A DNA stretch of 64,000 nucleotides from Vibrio maritimus (GCF_021441885.1 NZ_CP090438.1:1240001-1304000); one strand, 5' to 3'. Shown: positions 1 through 8,805, counted from the stretch's first letter. Notes: generated by a model not told the origin, from the sequence alone. Program-made: numbers and translations.

Positions 1-218
1 TTGGGGACATCTGGGAGTGAGCCGCCTTGGGTTTGGGTTTCATCGGTTGAGCCGAGGTTGGCTTGTCCGCCGATGATGAAGTTGTCGTAGAACAAGGCTT
101 CGATGCCGCCAGCAAAGCCTTTGTTGTTGTCGACACCAACAAGAAATTGAACATTGCTTGCGTGAGCGGTCGCGGTCATAAGGAGCGATAGTGCAAAAGT
201 TGTACGAAGAAGGGACAC
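1..218 (-). CDS. Exported small protein, N-terminal part (truncated by window edge)
   Basis: The reading frame runs off the left edge, so only about 72 N-terminal residues are visible. It starts at a GTG (218-216) preceded by AAAGGAA at suitable spacing. A signal peptide is plain: a short basic n-region, a hydrophobic core and an AHA cleavage site near residue 20. The mature start (SNVQFLVGVDNN) and the following glycine/aromatic pattern (GGIEALFYDNFIIGGQANLG) resemble a strand of a small outer-membrane beta-barrel or porin-like protein. That is inference from composition only; I do not recognise the family. The GTG start makes the gene easy to miss. Confidence 0.6.
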   Translation of the reverse strand, partial: MSLLRTTFALSLLMTATAHASNVQFLVGVDNNKGFAGGIEALFYDNFIIGGQANLGSTDETQTQGGSLPDVP

Positions 219-404
219 TAGAATTCCTTTTGAGTGTATTGAACTGTTTATAGGCTAGAACGGCAAATACTTCGTTGCAATACAAAAAAGTGAGTTTTGT
301 ACGGTATCGCATAGAACAAAGCCAAATTGTTCAGATTACAGGCGATATCAGTTAAAAATGAGTGGGTTAGATAGAGGCTTCTGGCGATTGTCTGTAGGCG
401 CTCT

Positions 405-1439
405 TTAACAGCTCACATCTTGGCTGTTCCTAAATCCTTTTGGCGAGTGCCCACTCCATTTTTTGAATGCATGTCGAAAGTTGGCGCTATCAGAAAAGCC
501 AACACGATCGGATATCTCTTCAATCGTAATCTGCGTATTCAGAAGATAATGTCTTGCGAGACGATAACGGACATCATCAAGCAGTTGTTGGTAACTGGTG
601 CCTTCGTTCTTTAGATGGCGACGCAATGTACGCGATGACATGCCGAGCTCTGACGAGAGCGTTTCAATGGATGGATAGTTGCCAAGTCGTTCGACAAACA
701 ACTGAGTGATCTTTTCATTGAGGCTGGTGGAGTCCTGAACCGTCGCGAGCAGCTCATCACATGACTTAAGGCACATTTGCAGTGTCATGGTGTTGGCGGC
801 TGGGAGTGGGTCATAGAGTCTGGTGGCGTCAAACTGCCATTCCAGATAGTCGGCATTGAACTCAACGGGGCAGCGGAATATCTCTTTGTAGAGCTCGCTG
901 TGTTCTGGCTCTGGGTAAGGAAAGCGAATCAGTTTGGATGAGAACGGTTGCTGCATCACTTCTTCGCAGAGGTTTTGAATCGCAGTGAACCAATATTCGC
1001 AAAAGAAGGGCAGTAAGTCTCTGAGGTCAACGAGCTGCTCTGCTCGAAAATACCCTAAGTTGTTTTCAACCCACATCTGCTTTTTTAAAACAGGTCCCGC
1101 TAAGCGCAAATATTTAAAGCCCATCATTAGGGCATCCAACATAGTGTCGCTGCTGAAAACGGCGTAACCCAATACGCCAAAGTCGCTAAACCTTGCTTGT
1201 TGCCCCACCTTTAAACCGAGACCAGGCTCATGGACGTGGGAGAGGGCGTTGCTGAAAATCGCCATCTTTTGCGCCATCGTCACCTTAGTATCGGGTTGGT
1301 AGAGTTGGTCGGCGGTCAGGGGGGTACCTTCAAACAAGGATTCGCACGGCATTTTACCCTCAAGGTATCGAGTCATAAGCTGAAGATCTAAAATCCCGCA
1401 CGCTTGTAAATCGGGCTCGTAGACGGCCGTGTACTGCAT
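405..1439 (-). CDS. AraC family transcriptional regulator (OruR/ArgR-like)
   Basis: About 344 residues. The N-terminal two thirds match the arabinose-binding-like domain found in OruR/ArgR-type AraC regulators. The last 100 residues form the double helix-turn-helix, with SSRTLRRHLKNEGTSY as first recognition unit and IEEISDRVGFSDSANF as the conserved second one. I chose ATG 1439-1437 because GGGAG lies eight bases upstream; an in-frame GTG at 1538 has no such support. The gene is divergent from the aldehyde dehydrogenase at 1618, with a 178-bp shared promoter region, so it is probably the local activator of that operon. The effector is unknown; an alcohol, aldehyde or fatty acid is a guess from the neighbours. 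Confidence 0.88.
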   Translation of the reverse strand: MQYTAVYEPDLQACGILDLQLMTRYLEGKMPCESLFEGTPLTADQLYQPDTKVTMAQKMAIFSNALSHVHEPGLGLKVGQQARFSDFGVLGYAVFSSDTMLDALMMGFKYLRLAGPVLKKQMWVENNLGYFRAEQLVDLRDLLPFFCEYWFTAIQNLCEEVMQQPFSSKLIRFPYPEPEHSELYKEIFRCPVEFNADYLEWQFDATRLYDPLPAANTMTLQMCLKSCDELLATVQDSTSLNEKITQLFVERLGNYPSIETLSSELGMSSRTLRRHLKNEGTSYQQLLDDVRYRLARHYLLNTQITIEEISDRVGFSDSANFRHAFKKWSGHSPKGFRNSQDVSC

Positions 1440-1617
1440 TGCTGATTCTCCCGTTCCGAATTGACCTAGTTTCAATAAGTTCGCGTCAACATAGCTCAAA
1501 CTCGGACACCTCATGTCTGACGAATGTCCGAATATCACCGCTTTTTGTCTCTATGCAACCTGTGATTGATGTTATCAGAATGTTGTAATTGAGCAAAATG
1601 GCATGCGGGAAAAATAA

Positions 1618-3093
1618 ATGAGCGAAATGATTGATTGGTCAAAAAGTAACTTGGTTGAATGTAATGCTCCAGAGTTGAGTGAATTATCGACGTGGTTTTC
1701 CGAGCTTAAACAGGCATATCAACAAGAGACAAACCCAAGTCTTGCGATAAGAAAGCAGCGTTTACAAGCTCTTAAAACGCAATTGACTCGCTACCAAGAT
1801 GTGTTGGCAGAGGCGATGAGTGACGATTTTGGCGGACGCAGCCATACGGAGTCCATCATGGCGGATGTGTTAGCGCCGGTTCTCGATATCAAACACGTGC
1901 TAAGCCACCTTAAAGGCTGGATGAAATCGCAGCGTCGCCCGACGGAATGGCTCTTCAAGGGCAACAAGTTGGAGGTCCGTTATCAGCCAAAAGGGGTGGT
2001 TGGCATTATCTGCCCTTGGAACTTCCCACTCTATCTATCCCTAGGACCTATGATCACCGCGTTGGCGGCGGGTAATCGATGTATGATCAAGATGCCTCCA
2101 AACTGCCCAGCAACCACTAAGGTGCTGAAGCGCATGTTGGCAGAGATCTACCCAACGGATCTGGTTCGAATCGTCGATGGTAGTCATCCAGAGGCCATGG
2201 AGATCTCGCATCTTCCTTTTGATCATCTGGTTTTCACCGGCTCACCAGCCAGTGGAAAACTTATTATGGCCAACGCGGCTGCGAATCTAACGCCGGTCAC
2301 GCTTGAGCTCGGCGGTAAATCTCCAGTTATTGTGTTTGACGATTACGATATTCAAACAGCAGCGAGCCGCATTGCTCATGGCAAAGGCTTTAACTCTGGG
2401 CAGATCTGTATTGCGCCTGATTACGCGTTTGTTCCCGAGTCTAAAGTGACCGAGTTTGTTGAGGCGTTAAAGCAGAGCCATATTGCGATGTACCGTGACA
2501 TCAAGGGAAATGCTGACTACACCTCGCTGGTGGATGAGGCTCAGCATCAAAGATTCAATGAACTGCTTGACGACGCCAAGCAGAAAGGCGCAACCATCAC
2601 TCAATGTTTATCGGATGGAGAAGGGCGCAAAACACCGCTTTATGTGGCGACCAATCTGACCCCCGACATGCGTATTTGTCAGGAAGAGATATTTGGTCCG
2701 CTACTGCCTGTCCATGGCTATCGAGACATCGATGATGTGGTTGAGTACATCACAGAGCGCCCAAGACCGCTCGCATGTTACCTGTTTAGTCACGATAAAG
2801 AGTTGCGTGAGCATGTGTTAGAGCAAACTCATAGCGGCGGTGTCACTATCAATGACTGGGGCTGGCACGTGCTTAACCACTCGGTGCCGTTTGGCGGCGT
2901 GGGTAACTCGGGTATCGGTAACTATCATGGCGAAGAGGGCTTTCGAGAGCTAAGTCATGCCCGTTCAGTATTGCAGATGCGCGGCTGGTTCCCGATTCAA
3001 CTGTTCTCTCCCCCTTACGGCACCTGGGTTCAGAAGCTGGTCGTACGCGTCTTTGTCGGCAAGCCAGATCCGAGTCTGAACAAACGCAGTTAG
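1618..3093 (+). CDS. Coniferyl-aldehyde-dehydrogenase-type NAD(P)-dependent aldehyde dehydrogenase
   Basis: 491 residues, full length for the ALDH superfamily. Signatures include PWNFPLYLSLGP, the LELGGKSP motif with the general-base Glu at about 230, and GQICIAPDY with catalytic Cys264. The overall pattern matches the CalB/coniferyl aldehyde dehydrogenase subgroup, which also contains AlkH-like fatty-aldehyde dehydrogenases. Expected role: oxidise an aldehyde to the acid in the cytoplasm. It is the first gene of a set with an acyl-CoA ligase and a GMC alcohol dehydrogenase, so an aliphatic aldehyde is the likelier substrate than coniferyl aldehyde (inference). A paralogue of the same subgroup starts at 63466. 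The upstream Shine-Dalgarno is weak (GGGAAAAATAA). Confidence 0.9.
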   Translation: MSEMIDWSKSNLVECNAPELSELSTWFSELKQAYQQETNPSLAIRKQRLQALKTQLTRYQDVLAEAMSDDFGGRSHTESIMADVLAPVLDIKHVLSHLKGWMKSQRRPTEWLFKGNKLEVRYQPKGVVGIICPWNFPLYLSLGPMITALAAGNRCMIKMPPNCPATTKVLKRMLAEIYPTDLVRIVDGSHPEAMEISHLPFDHLVFTGSPASGKLIMANAAANLTPVTLELGGKSPVIVFDDYDIQTAASRIAHGKGFNSGQICIAPDYAFVPESKVTEFVEALKQSHIAMYRDIKGNADYTSLVDEAQHQRFNELLDDAKQKGATITQCLSDGEGRKTPLYVATNLTPDMRICQEEIFGPLLPVHGYRDIDDVVEYITERPRPLACYLFSHDKELREHVLEQTHSGGVTINDWGWHVLNHSVPFGGVGNSGIGNYHGEEGFRELSHARSVLQMRGWFPIQLFSPPYGTWVQKLVVRVFVGKPDPSLNKRS

Positions 3094-3151
3094 CGACAGC
3101 TCAGTTTTATCCAATAACACATTCAACCCTTCGTCTTACAAGAATCTTCGA

Positions 3152-3173
3152 GACGCCAGCGAGGGCTGGCGTC
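3152..3173. repeat. Perfect 9-bp hairpin between ALDH and ligase genes
   Basis: GACGCCAGC, a GAGG loop, then GCTGGCGTC. No T-run follows on either strand, so it is not a typical intrinsic terminator. It sits 24 bases before the ligase start and could act as an mRNA processing or stability element, or as a REP-like palindrome. Confidence 0.55.
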
Positions 3174-3197
3174 GTACACCCCAAAAGGAGACCTAAG

Positions 3198-4775
3198 ATG
3201 CACAACCTCGCCGTTAATCTAGAGCGAAGTGCTGCGCTTTTCCCTACCAAAGCCGCACTTAAAATGGGCACCGATGACGTGAGTTATCAGCAGTTGGACG
3301 ACTACGCAAACATTGTGGCTCACCACTTAGTAAAACTTGGCTTAGTACCGGGTGATAAAGTGGCGCTATCGTGCCCCAATATGACCTATTTCCCCATTGC
3401 GTATTACGGCATTTTGAAAGCTGGATGCGTGGTAGTCCCCCTCAATACTCTATTCAAGAGTCGAGAAATTGCTTATCACTTGAATGACTCAGATGCCAAA
3501 GCGTATTTCTGTTTTGAAGCGCCGCAAACCAGTGCCGAGGAGCAGTATGAAAGAATTGGCTTTGCTCAGGCACCGCACTGTGAGCACTTTATCCCTATGC
3601 TTGCATCAACGAATGCTGAGCATGCACTCGAGACCTGGCTAGAGGCATCACCACAGCCGTTTGAATCCATCGCAAGGCAAGGTGATGACACCGCCGTTAT
3701 TCTCTATACCTCTGGTACCACTGGGCAACCAAAGGGGGCAGAGCTTTCTCATACTAATATGCTGACCAATGCCATGGCGTCTCAGTATTTGATGCGTCTT
3801 GAGTACAGCGACACCACGATGTTGACCCTACCTTTATTCCACAGTTTTGGTCAAACCGTGATGATGAATGCTAGCGTGTTAACCGGCTCGACTATGGTGC
3901 TGATCCCGCGCTTTGAGCCCAAGCTGGTAATCGAGCAGATCATCTCGCATAAGGTGAGTGTCTTTGCTGGAGTGCCAACCATGTACATTGCACTGCTTAG
4001 CGCTGGCGAGCAGTCACCAGAGCAATCGGAGCAAGTTAAACACAGCTTGAGGCTAGGTGTGTCGGGTGGGGCGTCTATGCCAGTGGAAGTGATTCGCCAG
4101 TTTGAATCACGATTTGAACTGCCTGTTTTGGAAGGCTATGGATTGTCGGAAACCGCACCTGTCGCCACCTTTAATCATATCGATAGCGATAGGCTGCCGG
4201 GCAGTGTTGGACAGCCTTTGTGTGGTCATATGATCAAGATTACCGATGTTCAGGGTAATACGTTAGCTGGTGGCGAACTAGGCGAGGTGTGCATTAAGAG
4301 CCCAAGTGTGATGAAGGGCTACTATGGACGAGCAGAAGCGACTGCTGAGTCGATTCGATACGGTTGGTTTTTAACAGGTGACATTGGACGTCTGGATGAG
4401 CACGGTAATTTGTTCATTGTTGATCGCGTCAAAGATATGATCATTCGCGGCGGCTACAACGTCTATCCACGAGAAATCGAAGAGGTATTGATGTGCCATC
4501 CGGATGTCGAGATGGTTGCAGTGGTTGGGGGACATGATGAAAGACTAGGAGAAGAGATACACGCGCACGTGGTGCTCCATGAGACTTCAAGTTGCGACGG
4601 GGAAACTCTGGTCGCATGGTGTAAAAGCCAATTGGCAGACTACAAATATCCGCGTCGCGTTTTCATTCGCTCATCGCTTCCGATGACAGCAACGGGCAAG
4701 ATCCTTAAGCGAGAGTTGCATCCTCTAGATATCGTCAAAACCGTTGCAGAGGAGATCAGCAATGGATCGCTATGA
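3198..4775 (+). CDS. Acyl-CoA synthetase (AMP-forming, long-chain fatty acid-CoA ligase family)
   Basis: 525 residues. The P-loop-like signature ILYTSGTTGQPKGAELSH lies near residues 170-190. The A8 region GWFLTGDIGRLDEHGN and VDRVKDMIIRGGYNVYP follow near 390-430, and the C-terminal GKILKREL carries the lysine of the adenylate-forming half reaction. It should activate a carboxylic acid with ATP and CoA. AAAAGGAG precedes the ATG. It overlaps the next gene by 14 bases, so the two are translationally coupled. With the upstream aldehyde dehydrogenase and downstream alcohol dehydrogenase it gives an alcohol-to-acyl-CoA route resembling AlkJ-AlkH-AlkK. Chain length cannot be told from sequence. 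Confidence 0.9.
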   Translation: MHNLAVNLERSAALFPTKAALKMGTDDVSYQQLDDYANIVAHHLVKLGLVPGDKVALSCPNMTYFPIAYYGILKAGCVVVPLNTLFKSREIAYHLNDSDAKAYFCFEAPQTSAEEQYERIGFAQAPHCEHFIPMLASTNAEHALETWLEASPQPFESIARQGDDTAVILYTSGTTGQPKGAELSHTNMLTNAMASQYLMRLEYSDTTMLTLPLFHSFGQTVMMNASVLTGSTMVLIPRFEPKLVIEQIISHKVSVFAGVPTMYIALLSAGEQSPEQSEQVKHSLRLGVSGGASMPVEVIRQFESRFELPVLEGYGLSETAPVATFNHIDSDRLPGSVGQPLCGHMIKITDVQGNTLAGGELGEVCIKSPSVMKGYYGRAEATAESIRYGWFLTGDIGRLDEHGNLFIVDRVKDMIIRGGYNVYPREIEEVLMCHPDVEMVAVVGGHDERLGEEIHAHVVLHETSSCDGETLVAWCKSQLADYKYPRRVFIRSSLPMTATGKILKRELHPLDIVKTVAEEISNGSL

Positions 4776-6393
4776 TTTTATTATTGTTGGCGGCGGCTCA
4801 GCTGGGTGTGTGCTTGCCTCACGTTTATCCGAAGACCCATCTGTTTCAGTCTGCTTACTAGAGGCAGGCGGCAAAGACTCAAGCCCATTTATTCACACGC
4901 CTGTTGGCTGTGTGGTCATGATGCCGACCAAGATAAACAACTGGGGTTTTGAGACCGTGCCTCAGCCTGGATTGAATGGGCGTAAGGGCTATCAACCGCG
5001 AGGTAAAACCCTTGGTGGGTCGAGCTCGATCAATGCCATGATGTATGCGCGTGGGCACCGTTACGATTATGACCTTTGGGCTTCATTAGGAAACACTGGC
5101 TGGGACTATGAGCAATGTCTGCCTTACTTTAAAAAGGCTGAGAATAACGAAGTCTTAAACGATGAGTATCACGGTCAAGGTGGGCCGCTCAATGTAGCGG
5201 ACCTGCGCTCACCGAGTGAGATGGTTGAGCGCTATCTCGATGCCTGTGAATCAATTGGCGTACCAAGAAACCCAGATGTGAATGGAGCCGAGCAACTTGG
5301 TGCGATGCAAACGCAAGTCACGCAGAGAAATGGCGAGCGATGCAGCGCAGCAAAGGCTTACCTGACGCCGAATCTTCACCGACCTAATCTAACTGTGCTG
5401 ACCAAAGCGACTACGCACAAGGTCTTGTTTGAGGGCAAGCGTGCAGTGGGTGTTGAGTATGGATTGAAAGATCAGCGCTTTCGGATTTTCTGCAATCGAG
5501 AAGTGATTTTAAGTGCTGGGGCATTTGGCTCGCCGCAGATCCTCAAGCTGTCCGGTGTGGGCGCGAAAGCGGAACTCGATGAGCACGGTATTGAGCAGGT
5601 ACACGAGCTACCGGGCGTTGGGGAGAACTTGCAAGACCACATCGATTTGGTGCACAGCTATAAATGCTCAGCGAAGCGAGATACGTTTGGGGTGTCGCTG
5701 CAGATGGCGGCAGAAATGTCCAAAGCATTGCCGAAATGGCTCAGACAGCGTGAAGGCAAGCTGAGCAGTAACTTTGCTGAGGGTATCGGTTTTTTATGCT
5801 CAGATGAAAGCGTGTCGGTACCCGATTTGGAGTTTGTGTTTGTGGTGGCAGTGGTGGACGATCATGCGAGAAAAATTCATGCCAGCCATGGTTTTAGCTC
5901 CCATGTCACCTTGCTAAGACCCAAAAGTACTGGGACGGTGAAGCTCAATAGCGCTGACCCGTATGATGCTCCGCAGATTGATCCCGCTTTCTTTAAAGAC
6001 CCTGACGATATGGCGGTCATGATTAAAGGATGGAAGAAGCAATATCAAATGCTTAACAGCGCAGCGTTTGATGAGGTTCGCGGGGATTGCTTTTATCCTG
6101 TCGACCCAAATGACGATGAGGCGATAGAGCAAGATATTCGCAATCGCGCTGATACCCAGTACCACCCAATTGGTACCTGTAAAATGGGCACTGAGCAAGA
6201 CCCATTAGCTGTTGTGGACAATGAGCTATCGGTCTATGGATTAGAAAACCTAAGAGTGGTCGATGCGTCGGTAATGCCAACCTTGGTCGGGGGAAATACC
6301 AATGCGCCAACGATTATGATTGCAGAAAAGATAGCGGATGTGATCAAAAAAGCGTACGCGGATGCTCGCGAGAAGGGGGCGGTTCACGCCTAG
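4762..6393 (+). CDS. GMC family FAD-dependent oxidoreductase (choline/alcohol dehydrogenase-like)
   Basis: 543 residues. FAD-binding FIIVGGGSAGCVLASRL lies at the N-terminus, followed by the GMC signature around TLGGSSSINAMMYARGH and the second signature AGAFGSPQILKLSGVG. The C-terminal catalytic region holds YHPIGTCKMG (active-site His) and GGNTNAPTIMIAEK. I set the start at ATG 4762 because AGGAG lies just upstream; it lies inside the end of the ligase gene. Automatic annotation would call it choline dehydrogenase, but no betaine genes are nearby. The neighbours suggest a primary-alcohol dehydrogenase of the AlkJ type passing electrons to quinone (inference). Confidence 0.88.
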   Translation: MDRYDFIIVGGGSAGCVLASRLSEDPSVSVCLLEAGGKDSSPFIHTPVGCVVMMPTKINNWGFETVPQPGLNGRKGYQPRGKTLGGSSSINAMMYARGHRYDYDLWASLGNTGWDYEQCLPYFKKAENNEVLNDEYHGQGGPLNVADLRSPSEMVERYLDACESIGVPRNPDVNGAEQLGAMQTQVTQRNGERCSAAKAYLTPNLHRPNLTVLTKATTHKVLFEGKRAVGVEYGLKDQRFRIFCNREVILSAGAFGSPQILKLSGVGAKAELDEHGIEQVHELPGVGENLQDHIDLVHSYKCSAKRDTFGVSLQMAAEMSKALPKWLRQREGKLSSNFAEGIGFLCSDESVSVPDLEFVFVVAVVDDHARKIHASHGFSSHVTLLRPKSTGTVKLNSADPYDAPQIDPAFFKDPDDMAVMIKGWKKQYQMLNSAAFDEVRGDCFYPVDPNDDEAIEQDIRNRADTQYHPIGTCKMGTEQDPLAVVDNELSVYGLENLRVVDASVMPTLVGGNTNAPTIMIAEKIADVIKKAYADAREKGAVHA

Positions 6394-6430
6394 TCGCTGA
6401 AGCATAGCGGATTTCGTATAGCCACAAACT

Positions 6431-6459
6431 AAAACACCAACCGTAATGGTTGGTGTTTT
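6431..6459. terminator. Bidirectional intrinsic terminator between GMC and RRM genes
   Basis: A perfect 12-bp stem, AAAACACCAACC / GGTTGGTGTTTT, with a 5-base loop. T-rich on the plus strand and A-rich upstream, so it can end both the alcohol-oxidation operon and the convergent RRM gene. Confidence 0.85.
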
Positions 6460-6515
6460 CTAGCTTAATGGCTAAGCGAGTTAGCTAGCCATATTAGGCA
6501 ACTTGACCTAGAAGA

Positions 6516-6755
6516 TTAGTGACCGGCGAACTTAACGCGGATCTTGCTGCCACCAAACATGGTTAGGTTTAGCTCTTTAATTGCTACCTTTGCTTCTTCT
6601 GCGTCTGGCATGGTTACAAAAGCGAAGCCCTTAGACTTTCCTGTCTCTTTGTCTAGTACTAGTGTGCATTCGGTAACTCGACCGTACTCACGGAACTGAA
6701 GACGTACATCGTGCTCTGTGGTTTCGCGAGATAGGTTGCGTACTAAGATTTGCAT
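6516..6755 (-). CDS. Single-RRM RNA-binding protein
   Basis: 79 residues, almost entirely one RNA recognition motif. RNP2 is ILVRNL (residues 3-8) and RNP1 is KGFAFVTM (42-49), with the usual GKSKG turn between strands 2 and 3. Such proteins are common in marine gammaproteobacteria and cyanobacteria and are often cold- or stress-induced RNA chaperones. No target is indicated here. It stands alone, with its own terminator downstream and 133 bases of leader region upstream. Confidence 0.93.
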   Translation of the reverse strand: MQILVRNLSRETTEHDVRLQFREYGRVTECTLVLDKETGKSKGFAFVTMPDAEEAKVAIKELNLTMFGGSKIRVKFAGH

Positions 6756-6888
6756 AATTGACCATCTGTAATCAAGGGTGAATAACGGGCGGATTGTCGC
6801 AGGTTATGCCTTTGAAACCAAGTGATTCCTGCCCGTTTCTTCGATTTTCTTACCTTATTGACATAACTTCAGCTCTTATGTCTCAAAG

Positions 6889-8373
6889 CTAAGGTGTGAT
6901 GTCACTGAAGCTCACCGCCTGAACCTTGCCATTATTGAGCGATGTAGTCTTGTTCACTTTGCCTTGGTAATAGTATGGCGTGAAGCTTGGTTGTGACTCA
7001 TCGTTAACCGCGTAATAAAGGGTCACTGGGTTGTGATTGAGTGAACCGGATGCCAACGTGCCAATGAGCGCGTGTTCAAATTGGTGATAACCATTTCCCC
7101 AATGGAACGCTTTAGTCGATTTAGGGTTCAGACCCACACCGCCATACTTATGGTCAACCCACACATCCATAAAGCCCGTGGTGGTATAACCAAGTGGTGC
7201 TTTGACTTTTCCGGCATCCATAGAGAGCGTCATAGCCGCTTGGTCAAGCTCTGCCCATTCCCAAGAAGAGGCGCCACCACTATTTGGTCTGCTTTGCCAT
7301 GTTGGGATGGTGGTTCCTTTTAACGCTTCTTGCTGCTCTTTGGGGAAGTAATCGGCGACATATTCAAATGGCATGTTGTACTGAGCTCTTTGTAGCGTCA
7401 CTTCCATACCTTGCTTAGCGAAGGTTTCCCATTCCGGTTTATCGAGTAGCTGAGCGGTGAGGTATGTCATCCAGTACGCTTTAATCGTATGACCGAAGTC
7501 ATTGTGTTTAGCGTTAGGCTGCATGACAGCTTTGTGGTGAATGGCTCCGTAGAATCGCTGCTCATCATCAGAGTGGTAATCATTGACCAAGATTTGCGTT
7601 AGCCACTCGAGGTCCGCTAGCCATTTGGCTTTGTGAGGTTCGGGGAGTAGGGGAGCGACTAGGAGCATGTAGCCATTGATTTGATCAAGCTGCGCGACGA
7701 GTTCGTGTTGTTTGGCGCTTTGCTCATCACCATCTTCTAATACCCAGGCTAAGCCAACGTCGTCGCTGAGTTTGTATTTATCAAATATGAATGCTTGCTG
7801 CTCGATGAGCGCTTTTTCTACCTTAGGATCGCGGGTTAGGTAGTAATACATGGCAAGACCCACAAGAGCATAAGCTTGGTCTTGAGAGGTGCGCTGTGTC
7901 CACTTTAGACCCGGCTTATCGTCTTCGGTAAATGAAATAAAGCCACCGTTCTCGGTGTCTTGAAGTTGGTCAATGAGGTAGTAAGCTCCGTCCTTGGCAA
8001 GTTCGAGCGCTTTAACATCGCCGGTAAGATGAAATAGAACGCCATAAGCGTAGGTTTGACGTGATTTCATACGCGTGTATTCGCGTCCAAAGTGAGGGGT
8101 GATCCAGCCGTGTTGCAGCTCTGGGCAGACATCGGATACGTCTAATAACTCTCCGTTATCACAGCGAAAGGTTGGAAAGTTGCCAACGGGCACACCTTGC
8201 GCGGCTTCATGCATCCAGTAGGGAGCGAGCCCTTGTTTTGCGTGTGTTAGCCACGCTTGTGTGCTCGGAAAGGTATCTTCTGGTGTCACGGGCGCTTCTT
8301 GAGATGCGATCGCACTACAAGAGGCGGCGATAGAGATCGCTATGATTGAGGTACGAAGAGAATAAGACAACAT
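6889..8373 (-). CDS. Exported AGE-like (alpha/alpha) barrel protein, putative sugar epimerase/isomerase or glycoside-acting enzyme
   Basis: About 494 residues. The start ATG at 8373 follows AAGGAT and opens a clear signal peptide ending near SAIAS-QE. The mature part is helix-rich with repeated aromatic/His motifs (HFGREYTRMKSRQTYAYGVL, TSQDQAYALVGLAMYY, HTIKAYWMTYLTAQ, AFHWGNGYHQFEHALIG). These look like an AGE (N-acylglucosamine 2-epimerase) or six-hairpin glycosidase fold, but I cannot assign a substrate. AGE enzymes are normally cytoplasmic, so export is unusual. A SemiSWEET sugar carrier lies directly upstream on the same strand, though a terminator separates them. Confidence 0.7.
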   Translation of the reverse strand: MLSYSLRTSIIAISIAASCSAIASQEAPVTPEDTFPSTQAWLTHAKQGLAPYWMHEAAQGVPVGNFPTFRCDNGELLDVSDVCPELQHGWITPHFGREYTRMKSRQTYAYGVLFHLTGDVKALELAKDGAYYLIDQLQDTENGGFISFTEDDKPGLKWTQRTSQDQAYALVGLAMYYYLTRDPKVEKALIEQQAFIFDKYKLSDDVGLAWVLEDGDEQSAKQHELVAQLDQINGYMLLVAPLLPEPHKAKWLADLEWLTQILVNDYHSDDEQRFYGAIHHKAVMQPNAKHNDFGHTIKAYWMTYLTAQLLDKPEWETFAKQGMEVTLQRAQYNMPFEYVADYFPKEQQEALKGTTIPTWQSRPNSGGASSWEWAELDQAAMTLSMDAGKVKAPLGYTTTGFMDVWVDHKYGGVGLNPKSTKAFHWGNGYHQFEHALIGTLASGSLNHNPVTLYYAVNDESQPSFTPYYYQGKVNKTTSLNNGKVQAVSFSDITP

Positions 8374-8470
8374 GACGTATCCTTGTTTTTTATAAGTGTT
8401 TGAATTGCAGAAACTATAGCGCCATGACACCTATACAAACTGTTGTACAGTTCAAGAGTTTGAGAATGAA

Positions 8471-8500
8471 AAAAGCCAAGCTGGGGGCGCTTGGCTTGGA
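8471..8500 (-). terminator. Intrinsic terminator after the SemiSWEET gene
   Basis: Read on the minus strand: AAGCCAAGC, a 7-base loop, GCTTGGCTT, then a T-run. It separates the SemiSWEET gene from the exported barrel enzyme. Confidence 0.8.
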
Positions 8501-8502
8501 GG

Positions 8503-8805
8503 TCACGCTTTATCAAGCGCGGGATTAGGGAGGCTGTTGTGTTTGCTGGTGGTGACATCTTTGACTTTGAGTATCAGGATGATTGACGCGAGTATCAGAG
8601 TAATCGCATTAGCAATGATGATAGGCAAGTCGATAACCAGTAGACCGTAGATTAACCAAAGGGCGACCCCGTTGACAAAGATGGAATACATGGCGAGTGA
8701 TATCGATTGCGTATCACGGGTTTTAAGAATGTGCAGCACTTGTGGGACAAAAGAACACGTTGTGCACAGCGCTGCAATGTAGCCGAGTGTGGTAATACTC
8801 AACAT
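8503..8805 (-). CDS. SemiSWEET-type sugar transporter (PQ-loop family)
   Basis: 100 residues with three membrane helices and the diagnostic SFVPQVLHILKTRDTQSIS region (P21-Q22 of the PQ motif). Helix 3 ends in a short polar tail. A single triple-helix bundle like this is the bacterial half-unit of eukaryotic SWEETs and works as a homodimer, allowing facilitated sugar movement across the inner membrane. The neighbours (exported barrel enzyme; alpha-glucoside PTS beyond the repeats) suit a sugar role, but the substrate is open. The start codon is preceded only by a weak ribosome site (CGGAGCAACATCC). Confidence 0.9.
   Translation of the reverse strand: MLSITTLGYIAALCTTCSFVPQVLHILKTRDTQSISLAMYSIFVNGVALWLIYGLLVIDLPIIIANAITLILASIILILKVKDVTTSKHNSLPNPALDKA

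Noticed and set aside
3152..3173. Hairpin as a terminator that splits the alcohol-oxidation operon
   Set aside because: No T-run follows on the plus strand and the next gene has the same orientation and related function.
4744..4762. Upstream start for the GMC oxidoreductase
   Set aside because: It would add six unsupported residues; AGGAG fits ATG 4762 and the FAD motif starts directly after it.
4762..6393. GMC gene as choline dehydrogenase betA
   Set aside because: No betB, betI or choline transporter is adjacent; the neighbours point to aliphatic alcohol oxidation.
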